From: Pseudomonas poae
GTDB taxonomy: Bacteria; Pseudomonadota; Gammaproteobacteria; Pseudomonadales; Pseudomonadaceae
Length of the DNA: 64,000 bases
Direction: 5' to 3'
Assembly: GCF_001439785.1 (NCBI RefSeq)
Contig: NZ_JYLI01000001.1
Location: 372,001 to 436,000, forward strand
Within the stretch, counting starts at the first letter, position 1, and each line of letters opens with the position of its first letter. This document shows, piece after piece, positions 53,741-63,347 of this stretch. A model generated the notes under the pieces. It was given only the letters and a program-made list of their open reading frames with translations. It searched no databases and was not told the DNA's origin. A program made the translations under genes and the position numbers.

Positions 53741-55279
53741 ATGAATACCCAGCGTGAATCGATCGACATTGCCATCATCGGCTCAGGCTTTGCCGGCCTG
53801 TGCATGGCTATCCAACTCAAGCAGGCCGGCTTCACTGACTTTTTCGTTGCCGAGCAGGCCGAGACGCTCGGCGGCACCTGGCGCGACAACCACTACCCCG
53901 GCTGCGCCTGCGATGTGCAGTCCCACGTGTACTCGTTTTCGTTCGCGCCCAACCCGCACTGGTCGCGGCAATTTGCGCCGCAGGCCGAGATCCGCGCCTA
54001 TCTTGAGCAGTGCGCGCAGCGCTTTGCGCTGGCGCCCTACCTGCGATTCGGCATGGGCCTGCAACGCGCGGTGTTTGATGAACACCAGCAGCGCTGGCAA
54101 CTGAGCTTCAGCGATGGCCGTCAGGTGAGCGCGCGGGTGCTGGTGTCGGGCATGGGCGGGCTGTCGCGCCCGGCACTGCCGGACATCCCGGGTCTGGAGA
54201 GCTTCAAGGGCAAGCGCTTCCACTCCCAGCAGTGGGATCACGACTATTCCCTGAAGGGCAAGCGTGTCGCGGTGATCGGCACCGGGGCCAGCGCCATCCA
54301 GTTCGTGCCGCAGATTGCGCCGCAGGTGGCGCACCTGGACCTGTTCCAGCGCACCCCGCCGTGGATCATGCCCAAGCCCGACCGACCGATCTCACCCACC
54401 GAACGCTGGCTGTTCAAGCACCTGCCCTTCACCCAGCGCCTGGTGCGCAGCGCCTTTTACTGGGCGCTAGAAGGCCGCGTGGTGGGCTTTGCCCTGCATC
54501 CACGTCTGATGAAAATGGTGCAGAAAATCGCCCTGCGTCACTTGCGCAGGCAAGTTGCGCGACCATCCCTGCGCAAGACCCTCACGCCGGACTACACCAT
54601 CGGCTGCAAGCGCGTGCTGATCTCCAACGACTACTACCCGGCGCTGTCGCGCAGCAATGTCGAGGTGGTGACCGACCCGGTGTTGCGCATCGAAGCCGAC
54701 GGCGTGATCACCGCCGACGGCATCAAGCACCCGGCCGACTGCCTGATCTTCGGCACCGGTTTCCAGGCCAGCGATCCCCTGCCCCGCGACTGCATCATCG
54801 GCCGCCACGGCATCGACCTGATGGACGCCTGGCGCGAGGGCGCACACGCCTATAAAGGCACCACGGTACCGGGCTATCCGAACCTGTTTTTGATCGTCGG
54901 GCCCAATACCGGGCTGGGGCATAACTCGATGATTCTGATGATCGAGGCCCAGGTCGCCTACATCCTCGACGCGCTGCGCCAGATGCAGCGCGAGCGCATC
55001 GCCACGGTGGACGTCAAGCCTGCCGTGGAACAGGCCTGGAACAGCCAGTTGCAGGACAGGCTCAAGCGCACCATCTGGAACACCGGCGGCTGCCAGAGCT
55101 GGTACCTCGACCCGCGCACCGGCAAGAACACCACGTTGTGGCCGGGCTCCACCTGGCGCTTCAGGCAGCTCACCCGGCACTTTGCGCTCAAGGACTATGG
55201 CATCGATCTGGCGCCCGTCCCGGCGTCCACGCGCGCAACGCCCGCGCCCCATCCCACTGCAGAAGGCAGCCTGTCATGA
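53741..55279 (+). CDS. Flavin-containing Baeyer-Villiger-type monooxygenase
   Basis: This FAD/NADPH enzyme of 512 residues would insert oxygen next to a ketone or oxidise a related group. The FAD Rossmann motif GSGFAGL is at the start, the BVMO fingerprint region FKGKRFHSQQWDHD follows, and the NADPH motif GTGASAIQ after it. ATG at 53741 follows GAGGGACTG. It overlaps the SDR gene by 4 bases (ATGA). The same trio of monooxygenase, SDR and hydrolase-like genes recalls the mycobacterial mymA-type operon. Confidence 0.88.
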   Translation: MNTQRESIDIAIIGSGFAGLCMAIQLKQAGFTDFFVAEQAETLGGTWRDNHYPGCACDVQSHVYSFSFAPNPHWSRQFAPQAEIRAYLEQCAQRFALAPYLRFGMGLQRAVFDEHQQRWQLSFSDGRQVSARVLVSGMGGLSRPALPDIPGLESFKGKRFHSQQWDHDYSLKGKRVAVIGTGASAIQFVPQIAPQVAHLDLFQRTPPWIMPKPDRPISPTERWLFKHLPFTQRLVRSAFYWALEGRVVGFALHPRLMKMVQKIALRHLRRQVARPSLRKTLTPDYTIGCKRVLISNDYYPALSRSNVEVVTDPVLRIEADGVITADGIKHPADCLIFGTGFQASDPLPRDCIIGRHGIDLMDAWREGAHAYKGTTVPGYPNLFLIVGPNTGLGHNSMILMIEAQVAYILDALRQMQRERIATVDVKPAVEQAWNSQLQDRLKRTIWNTGGCQSWYLDPRTGKNTTLWPGSTWRFRQLTRHFALKDYGIDLAPVPASTRATPAPHPTAEGSLS

Positions 55280-56166
55280 AGTCATTCAACGGCCGCGTGG
55301 CGGCGATCACCGGCGCGGCGTCCGGCATGGGCCGCGCATTGGCCCTGGCGCTGGCGCGAGAAGGTTGCCACCTGGCGCTGGCGGACGTGAATCGCGAGGG
55401 CCTGAAACACACCGTGACGCTGATCCGGTCCTCGACGCTGTCGCCGGTGCGGGTCACCACTGAAGTGCTGGATGTGTCCGACCGCCAGGCAGTGGACGCA
55501 TGGGCCGCGCGCTGCGCAGCGGAGCATGGCGCCGTCAACCTGGTGTTCAACAATGCCGGCGTGGCGTTGTCGAGCACCGTCGAAGGCGTGAGCTACAGCG
55601 ACCTGGAATGGATCCTCGGCATCAACTTCTGGGGCGTGGTGCACGGCACCAAGGCATTCCTGCCGCACCTCAAGGCCAGCGGCGACGGGCATGTCATCAA
55701 CACCTCCAGCGTGTTCGGCCTGTTCGCCCAGCCTGGCATGAGCGGCTACAACGCCAGCAAATTTGCCGTGCGCGGTTTCACCGAAGCGCTGCGTCAGGAG
55801 CTGGATCTGCAACGCTGCGGCGTGTCCGCCACCTGCGTGCACCCCGGCGGCATCCGCACCGACATCTGCCGCAGCAGCCGCATCGACGCGAACATGACCG
55901 GCTTTCTGATCCACAGCGAGCAACAGGCCCGCGCCGACTTCGAAAAACTCTTCATCACCGACGCTGACCAGGCCGCCAGGGTGATCCTGCAAGGCGTACG
56001 CAAAAACAAGCGCCGCGTGCTGATCGGCCGCGACGCGTATTTCCTCGACCTGCTCGCCCGCTGCCTGCCGGCCGCCTACCAGGCGCTGGTGGTGTTCGCC
56101 AGCAAACGCATGGCGCCCAAGCCGCGCAGGCCCGTATTTGAACCCAATGACGAGCCCCGTCTCTGA
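55276..56166 (+). CDS. Short-chain dehydrogenase/reductase
   Basis: This classical SDR has 296 residues with the cofactor motif TGAASGMGRA, the NNAG strand (VFNNAGVAL), catalytic Ser in NTSSVFGLF and YNASK. It is longer than usual, with a 40-residue C-terminal extension. It would make the ketone from a secondary alcohol for the monooxygenase, or reduce an aldehyde; the direction is unknown. It starts within the end of the monooxygenase gene and ends 15 bases before the next gene. Confidence 0.85.
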   Translation: MKSFNGRVAAITGAASGMGRALALALAREGCHLALADVNREGLKHTVTLIRSSTLSPVRVTTEVLDVSDRQAVDAWAARCAAEHGAVNLVFNNAGVALSSTVEGVSYSDLEWILGINFWGVVHGTKAFLPHLKASGDGHVINTSSVFGLFAQPGMSGYNASKFAVRGFTEALRQELDLQRCGVSATCVHPGGIRTDICRSSRIDANMTGFLIHSEQQARADFEKLFITDADQAARVILQGVRKNKRRVLIGRDAYFLDLLARCLPAAYQALVVFASKRMAPKPRRPVFEPNDEPRL

Positions 56167-56181
56167 AAAGGAGCACGCACC

Positions 56182-57030
56182 ATGCTGCCTATCCGTCGCG
56201 ATATCCGTTTTGCCTTGCCTGCCGAGCGCATCAAGAACTGGCATGAACAGGGCCCGTTCGTCACGCATTTCTTCAATGCGCTGTCGCTGCTGTTTCCCCA
56301 GGGCGAGCTGTTTTTCATGGACAGCGTGCGCCACTACCGCTCGCGCATCGACGATCCCGCGCTGAAAAAGGAAATCCAGGGGTTTATCGGCCAGGAGGCC
56401 ATGCACAGTCGCGAACATGTGGCCTACAACAACCTGCTGGAGGCGGCGGGATTGCCGGCGCATAAACTGGACCGCCGCCTCAAGGTGATCCTCGACCTGC
56501 AGAAAAAACACCTGCCGCCGTCCTTCAACCTGGCGGTGACCATCGCCCTTGAGCACTACACCGCGATGCTCGCGGAAATCCTCCTCAGCGACCCTTCGCG
56601 CTTCGGCGATTCACTCAAGGGCTACCAGCAGATGTGGTACTGGCACGCCCTCGAAGAAACCGAGCACAAGGCCGTCGCATTCGACGTCTGGAACCGCGTC
56701 ATCACGCCCGGCCCCAAGCGCTACCTGCTGCGCACCGGCACCATGCTGTTCACGACCCTGTTCTTCTGGCTGGTAGTGCTGGACTTCCACGTGCGCCTGC
56801 TGTTTGCCGACCGCAAGGCCGGCGGTCATTTGAAGGGTTTCTGGCGCATGTGCAAATTCCTCTACGGCCCCAAAGGGGTATTCCCGCGGATGCTGGTGCC
56901 GTGGCTGCACTACTTCAAACCCGGCTTTCACCCCTGGGACCATGACAACCGCGCCCGCCTGGCGGGCATCGACGGGCTGGTCGAAGAGATCGAACAGACG
57001 CGCAACACCTACGAATCCGCCAGCCTGTAA
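56182..57030 (+). CDS. Predicted diiron four-helix protein (PF10118/COG3687, annotated as metal-dependent hydrolase)
   Basis: This 282-residue protein of the family usually labelled metal-dependent hydrolase shows a diiron carboxylate pattern: Glu42, Glu72-x2-His75, Glu124 and Glu159-x2-His162. That is the order and spacing of ferritin-like oxidases and desaturases. A hydrophobic segment at about 186-202 suggests membrane contact. It is the third gene of the monooxygenase-SDR operon. An oxygenase or oxidase role on a lipid or alkane is inferred from the residues and context. Confidence 0.75.
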   Translation: MLPIRRDIRFALPAERIKNWHEQGPFVTHFFNALSLLFPQGELFFMDSVRHYRSRIDDPALKKEIQGFIGQEAMHSREHVAYNNLLEAAGLPAHKLDRRLKVILDLQKKHLPPSFNLAVTIALEHYTAMLAEILLSDPSRFGDSLKGYQQMWYWHALEETEHKAVAFDVWNRVITPGPKRYLLRTGTMLFTTLFFWLVVLDFHVRLLFADRKAGGHLKGFWRMCKFLYGPKGVFPRMLVPWLHYFKPGFHPWDHDNRARLAGIDGLVEEIEQTRNTYESASL

Positions 57031-57057
57031 AACCCCTCAAATACCGCGTTGAACATT

Positions 57058-57083
57058 CCTGTGGCGAGCGGATGCGCCACAGG
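57058..57083. repeat. Solo REP-like hairpin
   Basis: CCTGTGGCG (57058-57066) and CGCCACAGG (57075-57083) form a perfect 9-bp stem of the GTGGCGAGC class, 28 bases after the diiron gene. It may end that operon's message. Confidence 0.6.
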
Positions 57084-57190
57084 GCCGGCGCGCGCTCGTC
57101 CGCCCAATTGGAAACCCCGTGGAACTTTGCCAACAAATAACCACCTGAATCCAGTACGCTCACCCTTTTTACATCAAGGAGTTATCTCAA

Positions 57191-57472
57191 ATGGCCAAAG
57201 CTACCGCCCGCCACATCCTCGTTTCCACTGAAGAAAAGTGCAACGAACTGAAATCCCAAATCGAAGGCGGCGCCGATTTCGCAGAAGTCGCCAAAGCCAA
57301 CTCCAGCTGCCCATCCAGCCGTCAGGGCGGTGACCTGGGTTCGTTCGGTCCGGGCCAGATGGTCAAGGAATTCGACAGCGTGGTATTCAGCGCCCCGGTC
57401 AACACCGTGCAAGGCCCGGTGAAAACCCAGTTCGGCTACCACCTGCTGGAAGTCACCAGCCGCCAGGACTGA
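57191..57472 (+). CDS. ppiC: Parvulin-type peptidyl-prolyl isomerase PpiC
   Basis: This is a single-domain parvulin of 93 residues in the cytoplasm, the usual length for PpiC. The fold motifs ARHILV at the start, GGDLGSFGPGQMV and the C-terminal FGYHLLEV are all present. It catalyses cis-trans isomerisation of prolyl bonds. AAGGAG precedes the ATG. It is a single-gene unit closed by the hairpin at 57496. Confidence 0.93.
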   Translation: MAKATARHILVSTEEKCNELKSQIEGGADFAEVAKANSSCPSSRQGGDLGSFGPGQMVKEFDSVVFSAPVNTVQGPVKTQFGYHLLEVTSRQD

Positions 57473-57495
57473 TCCTGCCAGCGCTGATGCACCAA

Positions 57496-57525
57496 ACAAC
57501 GGCCCACCTTCTGGTGGGCCGTTGT
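57496..57525 (+). terminator. Terminator after ppiC
   Basis: A perfect 13-bp stem (57496-57508 with 57513-57525) with a TTCT loop lies 24 bases behind the ppiC stop. The T tract is missing, but stem strength and place support termination. Confidence 0.7.
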
Positions 57526-57598
57526 GCATGGGGTGACGCACGCCCCGTAAGCCGCTAACGTACAGCCCTCATTCCTTACCCGGCGCTCAAGGCTGACC

Positions 57599-59458
57599 AT
57601 GCGATTGGCTTTTACCCCACTGCTCGGCTCCCTCCTGGCCCTGCTGCTGACCAGCACCGCCGTGAACGCGGCACCGCAGCCCTACCTTACGGTCTACGGC
57701 GAGACGCCCAAGTACCCCGCCGGTTTCAGCCACTTCGACTACGCCAACCCAGATGCGCCCAAGGGCGGTACGCTGCGCCGCTCGGCGTTGGAGATCGGCC
57801 GCTTCGACCACGTGCTGCCCTATATCGACAAAGGCATCGGCGTGTCCCAGGTCGACGGCTGGCTCTACTCGCCGCTGGCCCAGCGCTCGCTGGATGAGCC
57901 CTATACGGTCTATGGCCTGGTCGCAGAAAAAATGGAACGCGCCGACGATGGCCTGTCATTGCGTTTCTACCTCAACCCCAAGGCGCGGTTTGCCGACGGT
58001 ACGCCGATCACCGCCGAAGACGTGCGCTACAGCTACGACCTGCTGATGACCCAGGGCAGCCTGCGGTTTCGCACGCTGTTCGCCGACGTCAAACAGGTCG
58101 AGGTCGAAGGCGAGCGTCAGGTGCGCTTCGACTTTTCCAGCAACGAAAACCGCACCCTGCCCCTGGATCTGGCCACCCTGCCGGTGCTGCCCGAACACTG
58201 GTGGAAAACCCGCGACTTCGCCAACGGCGGCGGCTATGAAGCGCCATTGGGCAGCGGCCCGTACAAGGTCAGCAAGATCGATTCGGGCAGCACCATCACC
58301 TTTACCCGCGACCCTGACTGGTGGGGCAAGGACCTGCCGGTCAGCCGTGGCCTGTACAACTTCGATCACCTGAGCCTGGAATACTTCGGCGACACCGAAG
58401 TGGCACGCCAGGTGCTGCGCGGCGGCGCCTACGATTTCAACCGTGAGTTCTCCGCCACCGGCTATTCCATCGGCTACAACGGCCCGGCACTGGACGATGG
58501 CCGCCTGCAACGCGCGCACCTGGCCAAAGAGATGCCGCAACCGGCCCAGGGCTACGTGTTCAATGTGCAAAATCCGCTGTTCAAGGACCGCCGCGTGCGC
58601 AAAGCGTTGGCGATGCTGTGGGACTTCGAGTGGGCCAACCGGCAGATGATGCACAACCTCTACATTCGCCAGCAGAGCTACTTCTCCAACAGCCCGTTGG
58701 CCGCCACCCAGTTACCCACCAAAGAAGAACTGGCGATTCTCGAACCGCTGCGCGGCCAGGTGCCCGACGAAGTGTTCACCCAGGTGTTCAAGGCACCGGT
58801 CACCGACGGCAGCGGCGTGATCCGCGACAAGCAGTTGCAAGCCCTGGCCCTGTTGGAAGAAGCCGGTTGGAAACCCGAGGGCGACAAGCTGGTGAACGCC
58901 CAGGGCGAACCGCTGGAGTTCACCTTTCTCAACACCCAGGCCGGCATGGAACGCCTGCTGTTGCCCTACAAGCGCAACCTGGCGCAGATCGGCATCACCC
59001 TGAACATTCGCCGCATCGATTCCTCGCAGTACGTCAACCGCGTGATGGCGCGGGACTACGACATGATCGTCACAGGTTTTCCAGTCACGACATCGCCCGG
59101 GATGGAGCTGTACAACTTCTTCGGCTCGGCCGCCGCCCATGACCCCGGCGCCAACAACTACATGGTGCTCAAGGACCCGGCCGTCGACAGCCTGATCAAA
59201 GGCCTGGTCAAGGCCGACACCCAGGCGCAGATGCTCACCTACGCCCACGCCCTGGACCGGGTGCTGCAATGGAACTACCTGTGGATCCCCAATTACTACC
59301 CGCCCGGCACATCCGCCGCGTGGTGGAACCGCTTTGGCCGGCCGGCCATCGAGGCCAAAAATGACGAAGCCCTGGAAACCTGGTGGGAAATCAGTCCCAC
59401 GCCGCTGACCCATGAACAAATGACCGCCGAACTGAAAAAACGCGCAGGTGCCCACTGA
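57599..59458 (+). CDS. yejA: Peptide ABC transporter substrate-binding protein YejA
   Basis: This family 5 extracellular solute-binding protein has 619 residues and a signal peptide to about residue 25 (VNAAPQ). It belongs with the YejABEF importer that takes up oligopeptides and microcin C-like compounds. Its length and the motifs [15 protein letters not shown] and AGFSHFD fit YejA rather than DppA or OppA. The stop overlaps the yejB start (TGATG). Uptake of microcin-like antibiotics makes this operon a determinant of sensitivity. Confidence 0.9.
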   Translation: MRLAFTPLLGSLLALLLTSTAVNAAPQPYLTVYGETPKYPAGFSHFDYANPDAPKGGTLRRSALEIGRFDHVLPYIDKGIGVSQVDGWLYSPLAQRSLDEPYTVYGLVAEKMERADDGLSLRFYLNPKARFADGTPITAEDVRYSYDLLMTQGSLRFRTLFADVKQVEVEGERQVRFDFSSNENRTLPLDLATLPVLPEHWWKTRDFANGGGYEAPLGSGPYKVSKIDSGSTITFTRDPDWWGKDLPVSRGLYNFDHLSLEYFGDTEVARQVLRGGAYDFNREFSATGYSIGYNGPALDDGRLQRAHLAKEMPQPAQGYVFNVQNPLFKDRRVRKALAMLWDFEWANRQMMHNLYIRQQSYFSNSPLAATQLPTKEELAILEPLRGQVPDEVFTQVFKAPVTDGSGVIRDKQLQALALLEEAGWKPEGDKLVNAQGEPLEFTFLNTQAGMERLLLPYKRNLAQIGITLNIRRIDSSQYVNRVMARDYDMIVTGFPVTTSPGMELYNFFGSAAAHDPGANNYMVLKDPAVDSLIKGLVKADTQAQMLTYAHALDRVLQWNYLWIPNYYPPGTSAAWWNRFGRPAIEAKNDEALETWWEISPTPLTHEQMTAELKKRAGAH

Positions 59459-60516
59459 TGTTTGCCTATATCGTGCGGCGCCTGCTGCTGATCATCCCGA
59501 CCCTGGTGATCATCCTGCTGGTGAATTTCGTGATCGTACAGGCCGCGCCCGGCGGGCCGGTGGAACAAGCCATCGCCCACCTGCAGGGGATCGGCGGCGG
59601 CGGCGTGGGGGCAGGCGCCGGTGAAAGCGTCGGCGCCTCGCGGGCCAGCCGCGGCCTGGACCCCAAGCTGATCAAAGACATCGAAAAGCAGTACGGCTTC
59701 GACAAATCCGCCCCGGAGCGTCTGTGGCTGATGCTCAGGAACTACGCCCAACTGGACTTCGGCAACAGCTTCTTTCGCGGCAAAACCGTGATCGAGCTGA
59801 TCCTGGAGAAGATGCCGGTAACCCTTTCCCTCGGCCTGTGGGCCACCTTGATCACCTATCTGGTGTCGATTCCCCTGGGCATCCGCAAGGCGGTGCGCCA
59901 CGGCAGCAGCTTCGATGTGTGGAGCAGCACCGCCATCGTGATCGGCTACGCAATGCCGGCATTTCTGTTCGCGATGTTCCTGATCGTCGTGTTCGCCGGC
60001 GGCACCTCGCTGAACTGGTTCCCGGTGCGCGGCCTTGTTTCGGACAACTTCGACGAACTGAGCACCGTGGGCAAGGTGGCCGATTACTTCTGGCACCTGG
60101 TGCTGCCGGTCACCGCGCTGGTGATCGGCGGGTTCGCCACGCTGACTATCCTCACCAAGAACTCGTTTCTTAATGAATTCACCCGCCAATACGTGGTGAC
60201 GGCCCGCGCCAAGGGCCTGAGCGAACGCCGGGTGCTCTACGGCCACGTGTTTCGCAACGCGATGCTGCTGGTGATTTCGGGCATTCCCCAGGCGTTCATC
60301 AGCGTGTTCTTCGCCGGTTCCCTGCTGATCGAGGTGATTTTCTCCCTCGACGGCCTGGGCCGCATGAGCTACGAAGCGGCGGTATCGCGGGACTACCCGG
60401 TGGTGTTCGGCTCGTTGTTCATCTTCACCCTGTTCGGCCTGCTGATAAAACTCATCGGTGACCTCTGCTACACCCTGGTGGACCCGCGTATCGACTTCGC
60501 CGCGAGGAACGCCTGA
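59458..60516 (+). CDS. yejB: Peptide ABC transporter permease YejB
   Basis: This is a DppB-type permease of 352 residues with six membrane spans. An insert rich in Gly and Ala sits between spans 1 and 2 (about 45-65), usual for YejB. The EAA-like loop reads [16 protein letters not shown]. It overlaps both neighbours by one base, so the whole operon is translationally coupled. Confidence 0.92.
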   Translation: MFAYIVRRLLLIIPTLVIILLVNFVIVQAAPGGPVEQAIAHLQGIGGGGVGAGAGESVGASRASRGLDPKLIKDIEKQYGFDKSAPERLWLMLRNYAQLDFGNSFFRGKTVIELILEKMPVTLSLGLWATLITYLVSIPLGIRKAVRHGSSFDVWSSTAIVIGYAMPAFLFAMFLIVVFAGGTSLNWFPVRGLVSDNFDELSTVGKVADYFWHLVLPVTALVIGGFATLTILTKNSFLNEFTRQYVVTARAKGLSERRVLYGHVFRNAMLLVISGIPQAFISVFFAGSLLIEVIFSLDGLGRMSYEAAVSRDYPVVFGSLFIFTLFGLLIKLIGDLCYTLVDPRIDFAARNA

Positions 60517-61538
60517 TGCTCAATCTGTCTCCCGTGGCACGCCGGCGCTTCGAGCGTTTCAAGAAAAACCGCCGGGGCTGGTGGTCGCTGTGGCTGTTCA
60601 TCGGCCTGTTCATCCTCACCCTCGGCGGCGAGCTGATCGCCAACGACAAACCACTGGTGCTGAGTTTCAAGAACGAGCTGTATTTTCCGGTGTTCAAGCG
60701 TTACACCGAGCAGCAGTTCGGCGGGCAGTTGCCGTTCCAGGCCGACTACCGCAGTGACTACGTGCAAACACTGATCAAGCAGAACGACGGCTGGATGCTG
60801 TTCCCGCCGATCCCGTTCAGCGACGACACGCCCAACTACGAACTGACCCGCCCTGCCCCCAGCCCGCCCTCGGCGGTGAACTGGCTGGGCACCGATGACC
60901 AGTCCCGCGATGTGCTGGCGCGGGTGATCTTCGGCGCGCGCGTATCGATCCTGTTTGCGTTGGCGCTCACCGCCATCAGCGCGGCCATCGGCATTGCCGC
61001 CGGGGCCTTGCAGGGTTACTACGGCGGCTGGGTGGACCTGCTCGGGCAACGCATCCTTGAAGTGTGGTCGGGGCTGCCGGTGCTGTACCTGCTGATCATC
61101 CTGTCGGGGTTTGTGGAGCCCAACTTCTGGTGGCTGCTGGGGATCATGGCGCTGTTTTCCTGGCTGGCCCTGGTAGACGTGGTGCGCGCCGAGTTCCTGC
61201 GCGGGCGCAACCTGGAATACGTCAAGGCCGCGCGCGCCCTGGGGCTGGGCGACGGCAAGATCATCAGGCGGCATATTCTGCCCAATGCGATGACCGCCAC
61301 CTTGAGCTACCTGCCGTTTATCCTCACCGGCGCGATTTCCACCTTGAGCGCGCTGGATTTCCTCGGTTTCGGCATGCCCGCCGGCAGCGCGTCGCTGGGC
61401 GAGCTGATCGCCCAGGGCAAGCAGAACCTGCAGGCGCCGTGGCTGGGCCTGACGGCGTTTTTTACCCTGGCGCTGATCCTGTCGTTGCTGGTGTTTATCG
61501 GCGAGGCCCTACGGGATGCCTTCGACCCCCGCTCATGA
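60516..61538 (+). CDS. yejE: Peptide ABC transporter permease YejE
   Basis: This is a DppC-type permease of 340 residues with a long N-terminal cytoplasmic stretch and a large first periplasmic loop (about 40-130), which is typical of YejE. The segment GTDDQSRDVLARVIFGAR and the EAA loop VKAARALGLGDGKIIRRH are diagnostic. It lies 10 bases before yejF. Confidence 0.92.
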   Translation: MLNLSPVARRRFERFKKNRRGWWSLWLFIGLFILTLGGELIANDKPLVLSFKNELYFPVFKRYTEQQFGGQLPFQADYRSDYVQTLIKQNDGWMLFPPIPFSDDTPNYELTRPAPSPPSAVNWLGTDDQSRDVLARVIFGARVSILFALALTAISAAIGIAAGALQGYYGGWVDLLGQRILEVWSGLPVLYLLIILSGFVEPNFWWLLGIMALFSWLALVDVVRAEFLRGRNLEYVKAARALGLGDGKIIRRHILPNAMTATLSYLPFILTGAISTLSALDFLGFGMPAGSASLGELIAQGKQNLQAPWLGLTAFFTLALILSLLVFIGEALRDAFDPRS

Positions 61539-61548
61539 GTGACTGCCT

Positions 61549-63120
61549 ATGAACCTCATCGAAATCCGCGACCTGTGCGTCGCGTTCAACGGCCAGACCG
61601 TGGTGCACAACCTCAGCCTGGACGTGCGCGAGGGCGAATGCCTGGCGCTAGTGGGCGAGTCGGGTTCGGGCAAATCGGTGACCGCCCACTCGATCCTGCA
61701 ACTGCTGCCCGAAGCCGGCACCCACACCACCGGCTCGGTGAAATACCGTGACCAGCAATTGATCGGCGCAGCGCCGGCCACCTTGCAGAAACTGCGCGGC
61801 AACCGCATTGCAATGATCTTCCAGGAGCCGATGACCTCGCTCAACCCGCTGCACAGCATCGAAAAGCAGATCGGCGAAACCCTGCTGTTGCACAAGGGCC
61901 TGGGCGGCAAGGCGGCGCAGGCGCGCATCCTCGAACTGCTCGAACTGGTGGGCATTCAAAAACCCCGGGAGCGCCTCAAGGCCTACCCGCACCAACTGTC
62001 CGGCGGCCAGCGCCAGCGGGTGATGATCGCCATGGCCCTGGCCTGCGAGCCACAACTGCTGATCGCCGACGAACCCACCACCGCGCTGGACGTGACCGTG
62101 CAGCGCAAGATCCTGCTGCTGCTCAAGTCGCTGCAGCAGCGCCTGGGCATGTCGCTGCTGCTGATCAGTCACGACCTCAACCTGGTGCGCAGCATTGCCC
62201 AGCGCGTGTGCGTGATGCGGGCCGGCGAGATTGTCGAGCAGGCCGACTGCGAAACCTTGTTCACCGCGCCGCAGCACCCTTACAGCCGGTTGCTGCTCGA
62301 CGCCGAGCCCTCGGGTGAAGCCTTGGGCAGCGACACCCGCGAAACCGTGTTGCAGGTGGACGACCTGAGCGTGAAATTTGCCTTGGGCGCAGGGCTGTTT
62401 CGCCGCAAGACGTACCTGCAGGCGGTGGACGCCATCAGCCTCAGCGTGCAACGCGGCAAGACCCTGGGCATCGTCGGCGAATCGGGATCGGGCAAATCCA
62501 CCCTGGGCCAGGCGATTCTGCGCTTGCTCGATTCCACCGGCAGCATTCGCTTCCAGGGCGAAGCCCTCGATCCCCTCAGCCATCAGCAGATGCGCCCGTG
62601 GCGCAAACAGATGCAGGTGGTGTTCCAGGACCCTTATGGCAGCCTCAGCCCGCGCCTGTCGGTGCAGCAGATCATCAGCGAAGGGCTGGAAGTGCACGCA
62701 CCGTGCAGCCTGGCCGAACGCGACGCGCAAGTGATCCAGGTGCTCAAGGACGTGGGCCTGGACCCGGCCAGCCGGCATCGCTACCCCCACGAATTCTCCG
62801 GCGGCCAGCGCCAACGCATCGCCATCGCCCGCGCGCTGGTGCTCAAGCCGGCGCTGATGCTGCTGGACGAGCCCACCTCGGCGCTGGACCGCACAGTGCA
62901 GAAACAGGTGGTGGCGCTACTGCGCGAGCTTCAGGAAAAATACGGCCTGACGTATCTGTTTATCAGCCATGACCTGGCGGTGGTACGCGCCATGGCCCAC
63001 GACATGATCGTGGTCAAGGACGGCAAGGTGGTGGAACGCGGGCCCAGCCGTCAGGTGTTCGACGCGCCGCAGCACCCTTACACCCGTGAACTCCTGGCCG
63101 CCGCGCACATTGCGCAGTAA
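61549..63120 (+). CDS. yejF: Peptide ABC transporter ATPase YejF (two nucleotide-binding domains)
   Basis: This fused ATPase of 523 residues has two complete ABC domains. The first has Walker A GESGSGKS near residue 37 and LSGGQRQR; the second has GESGSGKS near 311 and FSGGQRQR. It energises YejBE. The repeat at 63144 begins 23 bases after the stop and probably ends or stabilises the operon mRNA. Confidence 0.93.
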   Translation: MNLIEIRDLCVAFNGQTVVHNLSLDVREGECLALVGESGSGKSVTAHSILQLLPEAGTHTTGSVKYRDQQLIGAAPATLQKLRGNRIAMIFQEPMTSLNPLHSIEKQIGETLLLHKGLGGKAAQARILELLELVGIQKPRERLKAYPHQLSGGQRQRVMIAMALACEPQLLIADEPTTALDVTVQRKILLLLKSLQQRLGMSLLLISHDLNLVRSIAQRVCVMRAGEIVEQADCETLFTAPQHPYSRLLLDAEPSGEALGSDTRETVLQVDDLSVKFALGAGLFRRKTYLQAVDAISLSVQRGKTLGIVGESGSGKSTLGQAILRLLDSTGSIRFQGEALDPLSHQQMRPWRKQMQVVFQDPYGSLSPRLSVQQIISEGLEVHAPCSLAERDAQVIQVLKDVGLDPASRHRYPHEFSGGQRQRIAIARALVLKPALMLLDEPTSALDRTVQKQVVALLRELQEKYGLTYLFISHDLAVVRAMAHDMIVVKDGKVVERGPSRQVFDAPQHPYTRELLAAAHIAQ

Positions 63121-63143
63121 GAAAGACAGGATACCCACCACTT

Positions 63144-63325
63144 GTGGCGAGCGGGCTTGCCCCGCGTTGGGGTGCGAAGCGCCCCCATTCCAGCAAAACG
63201 CGGTGTACCTGATCCGGCTCAGCACCTGGTTTTGGGGCTGCTGTGCAGCCCAACGCAGGACAAGCCTGCTCGCCACAGGGAATCTGCGCTTAACTCAACG
63301 GCAGTAGGACAAGCCCGCTCGCCAC
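63144..63325. repeat. Long REPIN-like repeat, reversed copy, plus REP half
   Basis: The 133-base element at 63144-63276 is the reverse complement of the copies at 16235 and 45404, with the same centre. A separate half-element (GGACAAGCCCGCTCGCCACC) ends at about 63325. No gene lies in the gap 63121-63347. Confidence 0.85.
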
Positions 63326-63347
63326 CACGCAATTATGTGAGGTTTTT

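Noticed and set aside
16187..63325. Repeated palindromes considered as CRISPR
   Set aside because: The copies are far apart, inverted rather than regularly spaced direct repeats, and have REP ends. No cas gene is present.
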